64,000 nt of DNA from Manis javanica (GCF_040802235.1 NC_133161.1:44567001-44631000), one strand, 5' to 3'; shown: positions 36,173 through 60,194, counted from the first letter of the stretch. Numbers and translations are program-made. The notes: generated by a model not told the origin, from the sequence alone.

Positions 36173-37269
36173 TACACAGCACCCTGTCTCTGGAAGGGAA
36201 GCATGGGTTAGAATGGTCTGGGGGGAAGACAGGGAGGAAAAAGAGAGAGACACACACGGCTGTGCGGGATGGGCAGAGGGAACTAGAGGAGAATTCTGAC
36301 AGATGGGGAAGCTGGCCATCTGGATGCAGTGAAAAGCTCCAGCCACCTCTCGCCAGCCCCAGGACCCAGATGTCCAAGATCACCGAGACAGGCCAGCAGC
36401 CCCAGCGGCTGTTCTGTCACTTCCCACAGCTGGAAGCTGGGGCCCCATAAAGAGACAGGAGACAGAGAGAGAGACAGAAACAGAGACAGAAGTAAAAAGC
36501 GATAGAGACTGAGAGACACAGAGCAGGACAGCGCCAGAAGAGAGACAGCCACGCAAAGAGATTCACACAGAGGAGAGATGGAACAGAAGCTCAAAAAGAG
36601 AAAGAAGTCCCAAGCATCTGCCGTTTTTAGTTCCTTGCTGTTTTCCAAAGCCTGGCTCTGCCTCTGAAGGCAGCCTTCTTCCTCACAGCACCAGGGCCTG
36701 GGCCCCTGGTGACCCCAGATTCTGGAGGGTGAGGGTCTTCTCAAGGGTGCTGGGCTGGACACACAGGGCCCTAGAGGGCAGGGCAAGGGCTGGGGTCTCT
36801 TCAGGACCCCTACCACCACCTGCCCCAGGTTCCCCATTTACATGCCCCCTGCCACCACCTGCCCCGGGTGAATGCTCCAGTCCCCTGGGACTCCATCTAT
36901 TCCGGGCCCCTTCTGTCCCCATCCACACCCCACAACACGCAACTCTCTACTACCGTTCCAACCTAGGCCTGTCTTCTCAGCTCCCACCTGCTCCTTGGCA
37001 TCGAACTGAATGTCTCAGTGAGCCCCAAGCCTACCGTGCCCGCACTCAGCTCCGGCTCCTCTTCATTTCACACATCAGTTTGTCACCCAGTTAGACATGC
37101 TTTGCATCTGTCCTAATCTTTCCTACAACCATTCCCCTAACCAAGTGTCCATTTTCAGTCTCCCTGCTTCTAGTTGATGTCTCTGCCAGAAATTCAGTTT
37201 TCACATAGCAGTCAGTTTTATGTTTTAAAAACATAAGCCTCATTTTACACACACTTCCAACAGCCCTTG

Positions 37270-37720
37270 GGATAGAACCTTCTTAGCATGGCTTTCCCAA
37301 ACCTGCTTGATCTGGGTACTCTCCGTCCCACTCTCATCTCGGGCTGCCTCTCCTTTCTCACTGCAACCCAGCCACAGTAGCTTACTTACAGTTCCCCCCA
37401 AACTCACATGTCTTCCTGCTTCGGGGCCTTTGCACATGCTATTTCCTCTACCTGGGATTTTTATCCACTTCACTTGGCCAACTCATTCTCATGGTTCTAA
37501 TCTCCACTTAGATGTTACCCCCTCCAGGAAGCCTTTTTTTCACTCCAAGACTAGATTTGGTCCTCCAGATATTTTTTCTTTCGGTGTGCTATTTCTCTTT
37601 CATACACCTTTCACCATTATTATGCAGTTGTTTGAGTGGCATTATTGTCTTCCAGTACTAGACATCTGCCGTGTTTGTAGCCAGCCAGCATATTCTGAAT
37701 GCCCTTCCTATGTCTGAGGA
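37270..37720 (+). repeat. L2 LINE 3' fragment
   Basis: 'ggggcctttgcacatgctat', 'tcctctacctgggattttta' and 'ctccaggaagcctttttttc' are the L2 3' end in sense order. Confidence 0.75.
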
Positions 37721-38398
37721 ACATGACACACTTCTCAGACGTCTAAGGTGGAAGTCAGAACCGGCTCTCACAGCCCACTCCCCACACCGTGCAGCGAGTC
37801 AGGGTCAAGACCACGGCCATGCTGTTAATTGTCACCCTGTGAAACTTAGGTTTGGAAGAGAGCAACAAGAGGCTGTGTCCTATTCCTTCCCTCCTCCAGG
37901 GAGGGCCCCCTGTGCTGGCCAGACCAGCAGCCCCTTCTTCCACCAGCCCTGTAGGCCCACTCCACCCCAGGCAAGGCCCTGCAAGTCCTGAGCCCACCTC
38001 CAGTGTTGGCACCTCATCCAGGGAGCACCTTTAGCCCAGCCAGGGCTCTTGGCTGTGCTTGTTGTGCCACCTGGTGGCCATGTTGAGCATTGTTGTTCTC
38101 GAGCCACATTGTCTGCAATCCAATATCCCTGCTGAAGAGCCCTCAGAAGTCCCCTGAAGACAGACTCCTGCTACAGATGGGAATTCCAAGGCCCTGAGAA
38201 AGAAAGGGCTTACCAGTCAAGGGATTGGTCCAGCAACCCTCACTGTAACCCCAGTCCAGGTTTCCCCATCGTGGAAGAGACTAGAAAACTGTCAGTAATT
38301 TGAGACTCCAGTTTAAATTGGAAGGAAGCAAGGAGCAGACTTGTAGTGATAAATGAAGCTGCTAGGGAAGGGATAGACAATTCATAGAGCAAGCTGCT

Positions 38399-38540
38399 AC
38401 TTCTACCACTGCTAACCACCAACTAACTGCTAACTAACCACTAACTAACTGCTAACTAACCACTAACAATAACCTCTAACTACTAACACTAACCACCAAC
38501 TAACTGCTAGAACTCACTACTAACACCATTACTAACACTG
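38399..38540. repeat. CTAAC-rich minisatellite
   Basis: About 140 bases built from ACTAAC, CCACTAACTAA and CTGCTAACTAA units, with TAAC(C/T) throughout. The units vary in length, so it is a degenerate short tandem array. Confidence 0.85.
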
Positions 38541-38959
38541 CTTAAACTCCAAGAGACCATTCTGATTATCAGCTGACAAAGACATTATCAATGATAATGA
38601 TGATGAGAAACAATCACACTTACACTGCTTGTGCAAGAACACGCTGGGCCAGCTTTTCTGGGAGACAGTTTACCAACAGGAATTAAAGGACATTGTATGC
38701 ATTGCATCAGCTCAAAAATCCCAGATCTCAGAGTTTATTCTGAAATTTTCATCCCTTTGAAATGCACATGAAGAATTAGATGCAAGGACATTTGTTGTCA
38801 TAATTATTTACTTTAAAAATTGGGAGCAATCTTCACTAATAGATAATAGATGACTTGTTAGACAGTAACTGGCTAGGTAAAGAATATTAGGTAGGCTTTA
38901 CAAACTGAGTGTCAGAAAAAATGTTTGCCCGGCTCTGCAGCAACATCCACTTACTCTTT

Positions 38960-39770
38960 TTTAGTAATTTCATATTGAGATATAATTCACATGTCATATA
39001 TTTCACCCTTTTAAAGTATACAATTCTGTGGCTTCTAGTAGATTCACAGCATGTGTAGTCATCACCACTATCTAATATTAAAACATTTTATCATCCTTGA
39101 AAGAAATCCATCAGTAATCAGTCCCCATTTCCCCTCCTCCTACCACCTAAAACCTCTAATCTACTTTCTTTCTCTGTGGATTTGCCTATTCTTGGCCTTT
39201 CAAATGAATGAAATTATATAATATGTGGCGTTTTAGGACTGGCTACATTTACTTAGCATGTTTTCAGGGCTCATCCATATCACATCATGTGCCTGTATTT
39301 TATTTCTTTTTATTGTAGCATATTCCATTGTATGGATATACTTCATTTTGTTTATCCCCTCACCAACTGATGGGCATTTGGGTTTGGGGCATCTTTTGGC
39401 AATTATAAGTAATATTGCTATGAATATTCATGAACAATATTTTATAGACAGGTTTTCAATTTTCTTGTCTATATACCTAGGAGTGGATTTGCTGGGTTAT
39501 GTGATAACTCACTGTTGGACTCTCTGAGGAACTTCCAGACTCTTTGCCAAAGCAACAGCATCATTTTATATTCCCACCAGCAATATATAAGAGTTCCAAT
39601 TTCTCTACATCCTTGATAACACTTATTATTGTCTTTTTTTTTATTTTAGCCATCCTAGTCAGTATGAAACAGCATCTCATTGTGGTTTTGACTTTCATTT
39701 TCCCAATGACTAATAATATTAAGCATCTTTTTGTGTGTTGTTGGCCATTTTTATATCATGTATGTTAATT
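38960..39770 (-). mobile_element. L1 LINE 3' end, inverted
   Basis: On the plus strand the block shows the mirrored L1 landmarks 'cattccattgtatggatata', 'ggagtggatttgctgggtta', 'ttcccaccagcaatatataa' and 'cccaatgactaataatatta'. They correspond to the end of ORF2 and the 3' UTR. All frames are broken. Confidence 0.9.
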
Positions 39771-39830
39771 TTAAGCATAAGGAAGAAGATACAAATTGAT
39801 AAATATAGTATTTAGCTCCAGGGGGAAGAA

Positions 39831-40242
39831 TGTTCTCAGCCCAGGGTGAATCCCATATGAAACCAAAGAAACCAAAATAAGTCAAGGGAAAGGGTAGCTT
39901 GAGAAAAACTCTTTATTGCTCATAGCTTGCTCAGATTCACTAGCTAGGCCCCGCCCTGTATGTCTCCTCTGCCTGCCGCTTACACTCGGCCTCCTCAGTG
40001 TACTCTCTATTTCCCACCTGCCCCTTCTGGGAGAAACTCCATTGGCGGGTCCTTGGTGACTGGCAGACGCCAGACCAATTATGTAGCAGGAATGGAGAGG
40101 AGGAGAGAATGGCCCTTGTCTTCCACCCCTTGCCCCAGAAGATGCAGGGGGCTGCAGTGGTAAACACTTATTGATATGTAAATGGTAAGGCCAGGTGGGA
40201 GATGCTGGAAATTCTGTAATTTATTCCATAAGTATGATTACA
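39831..40242 (-). mobile_element. Candidate solo LTR of a class I endogenous retrovirus
   Basis: Read on the minus strand it begins TGTAATCATA, carries AATAAA (39912-39917) followed by a T-rich stretch, and ends GGGCTGAGAACA. This gives TG...CA ends over 412 bp. The bases AGAA flank both sides (39827-39830 and 40243-40246), a possible 4-bp target-site duplication. No TATA box was found and the 4-bp match could be chance. The sequence is unrelated by eye to the 2098-11222 provirus. Confidence 0.5.
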
Positions 40243-41019
40243 AGAAATTTCAAATGTGCAGAGAAAAAAATCTTTCAGGAAACACACAAAAACATCAGTA
40301 GTTATTACCTTTGGTTGATGAGATTATGGCTGATTTTTATTTTCTTTCTTAATCCTTTCACTATCTCCCAAATGCCATGCAAAGAGTAAGAATTACTTTT
40401 ATGATGTGAGACTAAAGGAAGACTGCATGACAGGGATTTTAGACAGGACCACACCTTGACAATTGTCTAACCAGGAAGGTGCTGGGCAGGTACATAACAT
40501 GGCCAACAATGTGACTTGGGTTTCACATGGCTGCATCTCCTTTCACTGGAACCCTTGTGACTATAAGGAGGAAGGTGTCCATCAGAGGACAAGTGGTAGG
40601 CAAGATGTAAAGCCAGGACAAGCTTTCTGGAGGCCAGGGAACAGAGCTGAGTTTTGGAGGGCAGACCCGCTGCAGGGAGACCAAGAATAGGAAAGATCTC
40701 GCTCTGACCCACTGCATCCCTTTCCACCTGTTCTCTATACTCAAATCTCCTTCCATCCCCTTCAGTCAACAAACATGTGCTCAGTCGTCATTCTTCTCCC
40801 TCCTGCCAAGGAGCAGGGGAGGGGAGGGATGGCCCTTGATGATGTGTGACATCAGGGGCCCTTATTTGGGTCGGGGGTGGCAGGCAGCAGGCTGGAATCC
40901 AGGAGGGCACACAGCAGAGAAGACATAAGAGAAAAGACCTAGAACTGAGGAATCTCCACCCTACAGAAAAATAAGGAAAGGGACCCAAGCAATTTCTAGA
41001 GCAAACCCAAAAGGCTAAC

Positions 41020-41755
41020 GAGCACAAGATGAGATGTCACGCTCATTAGTCATCAGAGAAATGCAAATTAAAACAACAATGAGGTGTCACTTTACACCCA
41101 TTTGACTTGCAAACATTTAAAAGCTGGGTAATGCCAAGTGTTGGTGGGGCTGTGGATGGGAGAGTAGGTTTTGCAGGCATTCTGGAGCGCTGCTGGCACG
41201 AATTCCTCACATTAAGAAAAGGCATAGCTGACTGACCCGGCACTTCCGCTCCTGGGTACGTGTCCCAGAGGAAGGCTCGCTCGCACAGTTCCAAAAGGGA
41301 GCAGGCCTGTGAATGTTCACCCAGAGAGAGAGGACAGGGCCAGTCCCATGTGGGCGATGACACACCATGTGGCACCATACGGCAGTCAAAACAAGGGACC
41401 AGATGAGCACACAGCAACATGGGTGGATCTCTTACAAGCACAGTGCCGAGGAGCAAAACATTAGAAGCAGGATAAGGCATATATCCAACAGCATTTATGC
41501 ACATTAAAAGTACAGCCATACACAAAACACTATATATTTTGCAAGAACACGCAGAACGCAAATATTCACATTAAACACCTTGGAACATTTGCCTGTTGGA
41601 CAGGAATGGGAGTGGAGGTAGGGACCAAAGAGAATACATTTTGAAGATAAATCAAGCAAGCAGATCCCTGCACAGGCAAAGGATGCTGGTGTAACATGAA
41701 CTGAGAAACAATAAGCACACTTCTGCACCAGAGGACCAAATAAAGGCTGTAGGCC
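41020..41755 (+). mobile_element. L1 LINE 3' end
   Basis: 'cagagaaatgcaaattaaaa', 'gtgtcactttacacccattt' and 'aagtgttggtggggctgtgg' are the end of L1 ORF2 and 3' UTR in sense order. Frames are broken. It ends just past the GHRHR 3' end, on the opposite strand. Confidence 0.85.
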
Positions 41756-41769
41756 CCTCCCCTCTAGAG

Positions 41770-42109
41770 GTGCACATACACTCCACTATGCCTCCATTCA
41801 TTTACAAGGTCATTGGCTCCTGCAGCCTTGGGAGAGGGCCCAGACTCTAGAAGGAACAGACTTCTAGAGAGGAACAGAGCCAGAGGAACCAAGGAAGTCA
41901 GAGGTAGACGCACAGGGGCCTGGGAGGAAAAAGTCAGGTGTGGGACAGGGGGCACAGGCTGCACCTGCTCAGGGCCAGCAGCAGCTTGTGTGGGACACGG
42001 CCTGAGGACTCTCGGGGCCACCAGGCCCTCTTGCTCCTCCAGAGGGTGGGGGCCCCAGGAGCTGTCCAAGTTCGGGTGTAGACTCTAGTTGTATGATGTG
42101 CCCAGCATC
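41770..42109 (-). other. GHRHR: GHRHR 3' untranslated region
   Basis: From the TAA the minus strand continues without repeats to the L1 at about 41755. No AATAAA or ATTAAA lies in this stretch on the minus strand. The best near-match is AATGAA (41802-41797), followed by a GT-rich stretch (agtggagtgtatgtg) such as usually lies past a cleavage site. The right end is exact; the left end is inferred. Confidence 0.5.
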
Positions 42110-53796
<11,687 letters not shown>

Positions 53797-53970
53797 GGTG
53801 GGGGCTCAGCACTGGCTCCCTCAGTCAGCTCCGTGAGCCCTGCCTGCTTGCCTTCCCCACTGTCCCCTGCCGCTGGCTGCCACAGCACCCTTTGCCTCCC
53901 CTTCCCAGGAGGCTGTTTGCATAGGCAGGAGCCAGCAAAGGGGAGAAAACTTAATATTCACTGGATTAGG
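53797..53970 (-). promoter_or_regulatory. GHRHR: GHRHR proximal promoter with POU1F1/Pit-1-like and PITX/OTX-like motifs
   Basis: On the minus strand, TATGCAAA (53924-53917) and GTGAATATTAAG (53961-53950) lie about 120 and 155 bases before the ATG, and TAATCC (53968-53963) is next to the second. The first two fit POU-domain sites; the third fits PITX/OTX. Mammalian GHRHR expression in somatotrophs is known to depend on Pit-1 sites near the start. No clear TATA box at a start site was identified. Motifs were found by eye only. Confidence 0.55.
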
Positions 53971-55004
53971 CTGAATAGTCACAAGATTGCAGGACACCAT
54001 GCCCAGCACAAGACCCTGGGGTGAGATTATGTGTCTCCAGAAAGGAGGGGCTGAGCCCCCCCAACTCTGGGTGTCTATCATGATAGAAAGCACCCAGAGA
54101 GGGGACAGTCACAGGACACTTCTTGCCCAGTAGGTCATTATTCTTCAGCACTTTCTTCTCTTGAGTCCAGCCCTCTGCTGGCCCACACTGGAGAACTCCC
54201 CCAAAATGAAGGAGATTCAGAGAAGAAGACCTGGGCCTGCCCTCAGGGAGCCCCAGTTTTCCAACCTCATCCATGGGGCTGGAAAGTGGGCTCAGGGCTG
54301 GAGGGGCCTATTGGCAGGAGCTCCTTTCTTTCCCCGGCATGGATGCCAGGCTGGATCGCAAGGTGAAGTCCTCAGATATCAAGGCTCTGAACTTCACACG
54401 GGGGCTTGTCAAAGTCTCTCTGGAAGTCCTCATGGCAACAGGGAACAATGAGGCTGAGTGGGAGGCTTGCAAGGGTTTCATGAAGCCGGGCCACCTGGAT
54501 GGGGTAAGACCACTGTAATGAGTAGCAGAAATGAGAGGACTTAGGTGCTGCTCCAGTTATTTTCAACATTCATTACCTGGTCATTGTTATTATAGTTTTA
54601 GACTTTAAACTGTGGAATCCCAGTGGGCCAAGCTAAAGACAGTGTTGTAAGTTACCTTGGATCTTGCGCAGCACTGAGATTTGCAAGCCCACTTTGTCTC
54701 CGAGGGCCCTGGATGCCCCAGCACCTGGTAGGCCCTGACATCTGTGTGCAGGTCTGCATTCCCGGAGCTTGCTGGGCTGGATGCTGCTGACACCAGACAT
54801 GTTTACAGCCTGACTCGAATCATGAATGATGCAGGCTCCTCGCCCCCGCCACATCTGGATTGAGGAATCATTTTACATCAGCACGGCTTTATTCTTCCAT
54901 TTGTATTCATTGTCAGCAAAATGTTGAAGAAAAATATTTTGAAAAGAAAACATGAGCCAGCCTGTGCCTCAGACCCCTTTGCCCCTGCATATACACACAC
55001 ACAA

Positions 55005-57330
55005 AATATCCTCAACAAAGTATTAGCAACTCAAATCCAGAAAGATATATAAAGGATAGCAGAATTCATCCCAAGAGTGCAAGACTGGTTCAAAATTCAA
55101 AATCCAATCAATGTAATTCACCATATTAACCAATAAAGACAAACCATATTCTCTCCGGAAATACAGAAAAGCTTCTGACAAAATTCAACATTTCTTCATG
55201 ATTAAAACAAAAAACTCTCCAGAAACTAGGAATAAAAAGGAACTTCCTTTACCTGTAAAAGAACAGCTTCAAAAATGCCTGCAGCTATCATACTAAATGA
55301 TGGGAGACTGATGCTTTCCCCCAAGATAGGACAGAAGAGAAAGCTGTGCTCGCTCACTGCTTCTATTCAACATCAAATGAGATGTCAAAAGATAGAGATA
55401 AAAGACATGCAGTTGGCAATGGAAGAAATGAAACTGTCTCTTTTGGTAGAAAACAAAATTGTCTATGTGGAAAATCCAAAGAAACCTACAGAAAAAGCTC
55501 CTACAATTAATAAATGAATTTAGCAATGTTTCAGGAGCCAAGTAAACATACAAAACACATCGTATGTCCATGTATTTGCAATTGACAATTGGAAACCAAA
55601 AATTTTTAAACTATTATGTATAATAGCTTCATAAAATAATACTTGGGTATAAATATAACAAAATATGTGCAGGACCTAGATGCTGACCCCTATAAAACAC
55701 CAATGAAAGAAATAAAAACCTATAAAAAAAATAAAGAGAGAGAGAGCTATGCTGTGTCCATCGATTGGAAGATTCAATTTTATTAGGATGGCAATTCTAC
55801 ATAATTTGGTCTACAGATTCAACATAAACCCTGTCAGGTGTTTTTGTAGATATTAATAAGCTGATTCTAATATTTATATGGAAAAACAAAAATATCTAGG
55901 ATAGTAACACAATTCTGAGAGAAGAAAGTTGAAGAGATCAAATTCAGACCTGCTATAGCTTCAGTAATCATGACAGTATCAACTAAAGCATAGACACATA
56001 GATCAATGGAACAAAGCAAAAAGTCCAGATATAAACCCACACAAATGTAGTCAGCTGATTTTTTTGTAAAGGTACAGAGACAATTGAATAGATAAAAGAT
56101 AGATAGCACTCAACAAAAAGTGTATTGAGTATCCATATGCAAAAGAAAAAAGCGAACCTCCATGAATACCTCACAACTTACACAAACTAACTAAAAAGGG
56201 ATCATAAGCCTGAATGTAAACATAAAACAATCACCTAGAAGAAAACATAGGGAAGAAAATTTCATGTCCTTGGGTTTGGGAAAGACTTGTTAGATGTGAT
56301 ATGAAAAGCACAAACCGTAAGAGAAAAAACTTGGCAAATTGGGCTTTATCAAAATTAAAACCTGGTTCTGCAAAGAGATTAAAAAGACAAGCCACAAACT
56401 GGGAGAAAATATTTGCAAATCATGTATCTGATAAAGGACTTGTATCCAGAATATATAAAAAGCCCTCAAGATTCCACAGTAAGAAAACAAACAATGCAAC
56501 TTTTAAAAGGCACAAAATAACTGAATAGATCCTTCACCAAAGGAGACAGACAAATGGCAAATAATATACAAAAAGATGCTCAATGCCATTAGTCATTAGG
56601 TAAATGCAAATTAAAACTGCAAGCTACAAACCAAAAATTACACACGTATTATTAGAATGGTTAACATTTTTAAACTGACAAAACTAAGTACTAGCAAAGA
56701 TGCAGAACTGGAACTTTCATATATTGCTGATGAGAATATAAAAATACTACACACTGGAAAACAGCTTAGCAGTTTCTTTTCAAATTAAACACATTTACCA
56801 TCAATCCTACTCCCAGGTATTTACCCAAGTGAATTGAACATATATTCACCTGTACACAAATAGTTATAGCATCTTTATTTGTGATCACCAAAAGCTGGAA
56901 ACAACCTAGATGTCCTTCAACAAATGACTGGTAAACAAGCTGTGCTATGTTCACACTCTAGAACACGACTCATCAATGAGATGGGACAGGCTATTGAGTC
57001 ACGCAACAATATGGATAAATCTTAAATGAACGTTGAAAGGTGAAAGAAAGAAGACGATGCCAAAGGCTGCATACTATACTCTTGCATGTGTCTGACACAC
57101 CAGGAGAGACAAAACTATAGGGACAGAAAAAGATGGTAATTCTCTAGAGTTGGGAGTGAGAGAAGAATCTGACTATAAAGGGAAAGCATGAGGGAATTTG
57201 TGGGGGTCAAGGAACTCTCATGTTGTAATGTAGTGTTGGACATATGACTGCATCTTTTTGTCAGAAGCCATAAAACTGTACATCTCAAGGAGTGAATTTC
57301 CTGCATGCAAATATTTTTAAAAATCAACCA
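55005..57330 (+). mobile_element. L1 LINE, 5'-truncated, decayed
   Basis: Sense L1 landmarks from the reverse-transcriptase end onward: 'tcatcccaagagtgcaagac' (about 55066), 'catactaaatgatgggagac', 'gcaaatcatgtatctgataa' (about 56413), 'tggaaacaacctagatgtcc' (about 56895), then the 3' UTR. All frames are broken; the longest remnant (55275-55514) is an 80-codon piece of ORF2. Confidence 0.9.
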
Positions 57331-57339
57331 GGATTTCAG

Positions 57340-58735
57340 GGATTCTCAGGGTGTAATGCAGACCATGACAAATGAGCCTGACTGCATTACAAATATACAA
57401 CATAACTGCACTGTAGGGAGTGGGAAAGAAAGGAGCTGACTGAAGTATTGTGCCTGGATACTGTGAGGCTAAAGATAGAAGTAACTGTACACAAATTCCG
57501 TATTCTGTTTGGTAAATTTATTTTTCACAACGTTATGAATTAGGAATTCCGGAATACTTTGTATGTATAGGAGGGTGGCACATAAGTGAATATATTGTAG
57601 ATAATAAGATCCAAAGGAAGATATTAAAGTTAATGAGAGCCAAAGAAGTTACAAATAAGGAAAGAAGCTGGACTGGAGTCATGGTGTTAATATAAGTTAT
57701 GTATTCCTTTAAGAAATAGATAGATAGGAAGATAGGTAGGTAGGTAGGTAGGTAAATACCATGTACATACATACATATACATGGGTTAGTATATGTTCAT
57801 ACATTTTCCAGCTCTGCCTAATGAGAGGGCCTAGGACCAAGGACACCATTTGCAGCAAGCAGTCAGATGTTGGTATCTAAATACTACTCCAATTAAAAGA
57901 ACCAAGGTTGCTTGGAGAAACGTTGATTCCAGGGTTGGGGCAGGAGTAATTCAAGATGAGCCTGGAGCATCTGATGGTGCTAGAAAGTTATGAACAAAAG
58001 AGGAGGGGTTGGTGACTGGGGAAGGAGAGGAGGGAAAGACGTTAAAATAAGGGGAAGAGGTTGGGTACATTTCAAAGGACACAGGAACAGACCTGGAAGA
58101 ACTCCCAGTGGCCAAAGCTGGCCATTTGAGCTACCAAATAAATAGGAACAGTATTGCATTATATTCCAAAGAGTAAACTAAATAGCCAGGAGTTCACATT
58201 GATATAAATGAGCTATGGAGAAGCGACAATTCTTCCTTATAGAAGAATTCTATTAATAAAGGTTGATGGAATAAGGAACACAGAAAATCACCATTAGAAC
58301 AGCACATTATATATCTGTGTAGATAAATCCACCAGTGAATGCCAAAGTTTAAGGAAAAACAAGATATGTGTCTAGTTTCAAAGTATCTTCCCTAAACTTT
58401 AATTTTTAAAAAAGAGAAAAATGGTAGCTTTTCTGACAAATCCAAAATGAAAGATATTGGACAAAATACTTGATGGTCACAGAGTAGAGGAGACCAAGAA
58501 AACATGACAGCTAAACACAGTGTGGATCCTGGATTGGATCCTGAAACAGAAAAAGAACTTAAGTGGAATCTGAATAAAGTCTGTAGTTTAGTTAGGCATT
58601 GTACTAATGTTAATTTCTTAGTTTTGACATCTGTACCATGTTAACATACGTAGATGTTAAAATGAGGGGAATTCTCTGCACTATCTGTGCAATTATCCTT
58701 GAAGTCTAAAACTATTTTAAAATAGAAAGTTAAAA
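57340..58735 (+). mobile_element. L1/HAL1-type 3' sequence, decayed
   Basis: The last 200 bases ('gttaatttcttagttttgac', 'ggggaattctctgcactatc', 'ccttgaagtctaaaactatt') resemble the 3' end of an old L1/HAL1 element. The middle (57400-58400) is A/T-rich with no feature I can name. Confidence 0.45.
57715..57780. repeat. (GATA)/(GGTA)/(CATA) simple repeat
   Basis: GATAGATAGGAAGATAGGTAGGTAGG passes into TACATACATACATATACATG, a compound tetranucleotide array. Confidence 0.9.
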
Positions 58736-58739
58736 AGAG

Positions 58740-59730
58740 ACAGGGTTAAGAAACTGAAAATGAAAAGGCAAGCCATTAAATGAGAGAAATATTTCTAAAA
58801 TGTAAATCTTATAGAGAACTTACACCTAGAACATACAAAGAATTCCCACAACTTAGTAAAAAAGGAAACAACCTGGTATTAAAAGAATGGCTGGGATTTG
58901 AATAGTCGCTTAGCCAAAGAAGATATGAATGACAAATAAGCATATTTAAAGATACTTAACATCATTAGCCATTATAGATATATAAATTTCACCACGTTAA
59001 TTCACTACACACCCAGAGCAGCTAAAAGTAAAGAAAAAAAAAACAATACAAGTCTCCGCAAGGGTATAAAGCAACTGGAATTCTTATGCACTACTAGTGG
59101 GAATGCAAAATGATACAGCCTCTCTAGAAAACACTTTGGCAGTTGCATATAAAGTTAAACATACATTTATATGACCCAATAATCCTACTTCTAAGTAATT
59201 ATCCAAGATGAACAAAAACATGTTCACACGAAGACTTTAACCCAATTGTCCTAGGTGCTTATTGATAATAGCTAAAATCTGGGAACATTCCACACATCCC
59301 TTACTGATGACTAGATTATCAAATTATGGTCTATGCATATGACAGAATGTTTATCAGTAATCAGCAGAAATGAGATACCAGCACATAAAACCGCATGGAT
59401 GAATATCGGAAGCATTATGCTAAGTGAAGTAAGTCGGATTAAAAAAACTCCATGCAGTATGATTCCATCTACATGAAATTTTGGAAGAATAAAACTATAG
59501 TGACAGAAAGCAGACCACAAGTTGCCAGGGCCCAGGATGAGGGCTGTAAACTGACTGCCAAGAAGTAGATGGGAATATTTTGGGAATGTCAGAAATGTTC
59601 CATATGACTATGATGGTGATTGTACTACTGTATGAATTTATTAAAATGCATTAAATTGTACACCTAAAATTGGTGGACTCATATGTAAATTATCCCTCAA
59701 TAATGCTAATTTAAAATATACAGATTTTTA
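58740..59730 (+). mobile_element. Second L1 LINE 3' fragment
   Basis: It repeats the L1 order seen at 56300-57300 ('agaattcccacaacttagta', 'acatcattagccattataga', 'gttcacacgaagactttaac'), so it is a separate insertion in the same orientation. Frames are broken. Confidence 0.85.
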
Positions 59731-59976
59731 GTAGGAAAAAAACAAGTTGCAGTGTTTTTTAGTTTTTTAATTTAAAATAGACTGTATTTGTGGAAGTAAA
59801 AATATTTTTAAATGTTTGGAAGCTCCCACATCAAAACCAAAAAAATGGGGAAAAGAAGAAAGGGTCAGGGAATGGCATGTAGGGGATGGTCACGTGGAAG
59901 CTTCACTTCAACTTCAATGTTCCAGTGTTTAGAAGAAATGCATTTACGTACCACTTGCACAATTAAAAATAAATTT

Positions 59977-59992
59977 AAAAGATCACAGTTTA
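59977..59992. repeat. Target-site duplication, left copy, of the retrotransposed tail
   Basis: AAAAGATCACAGTTTA, identical to 60179-60194. The first A's at the right copy cannot be told from the poly(A) tail. Confidence 0.88.
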
Positions 59993-60178
59993 TAATAAGA
60001 TACCATATCTCAATTATGCTTAAAGAAAAAAGAAAAATATGGTATAAAAATGAAAAATGGTTGTTAGTTATTATTATGACTATTTTTATTAATTAGACCC
60101 CCTTAGCTCTCTGGATGCTCATTTAATGCACATTTAAACAAAATCAAAATAATAAATGTTTTTTCAAATGAAAAAAAA
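59993..60178 (+). mobile_element. Short retrotransposed mRNA 3' tail (5'-truncated processed copy)
   Basis: About 186 bases end in a poly(A) run (from 60171) that starts 15 bases after AATAAA (60151-60156). The 16 bases AAAAGATCACAGTTTA occur directly before (59977-59992) and after (60179-60194), a perfect target-site duplication, and the cut site reads TT|AAAA. This is the signature of L1-enzyme retrotransposition. The source transcript is not recognised; the last piece of open frame ends at TAG 60094-60096, so part of it may be the end of a coding region or just 3' UTR. Confidence 0.85.
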
Positions 60179-60194
60179 AAAAGATCACAGTTTA
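60179..60194. repeat. Target-site duplication, right copy, of the retrotransposed tail
   Basis: Identical to 59977-59992 and directly after the poly(A) run. Confidence 0.88.

Larger units (their letters stand above)
11227..41770. other. Intergenic DNA between the provirus and the GHRHR 3' end
   Basis: About 30 kb without a recognisable exon. Many open frames of 60-210 codons occur, but none has family features or splice-like borders, and most lie in GC-rich non-repeat DNA where stops are rare. What can be named (MIR, L2, L1/HAL1 remnants, two probable solo LTRs, microsatellites) is listed separately. ADCYAP1R1, the usual downstream neighbour of GHRHR, is not seen. Confidence 0.7.

Noticed and set aside
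36283..36837. 184-codon open frame on the minus strand with Leu/Ser-rich repeats
   Set aside because: The repeats come from a GAGACAGA-rich purine stretch (36455-36600) read backwards; simple-sequence artefact.
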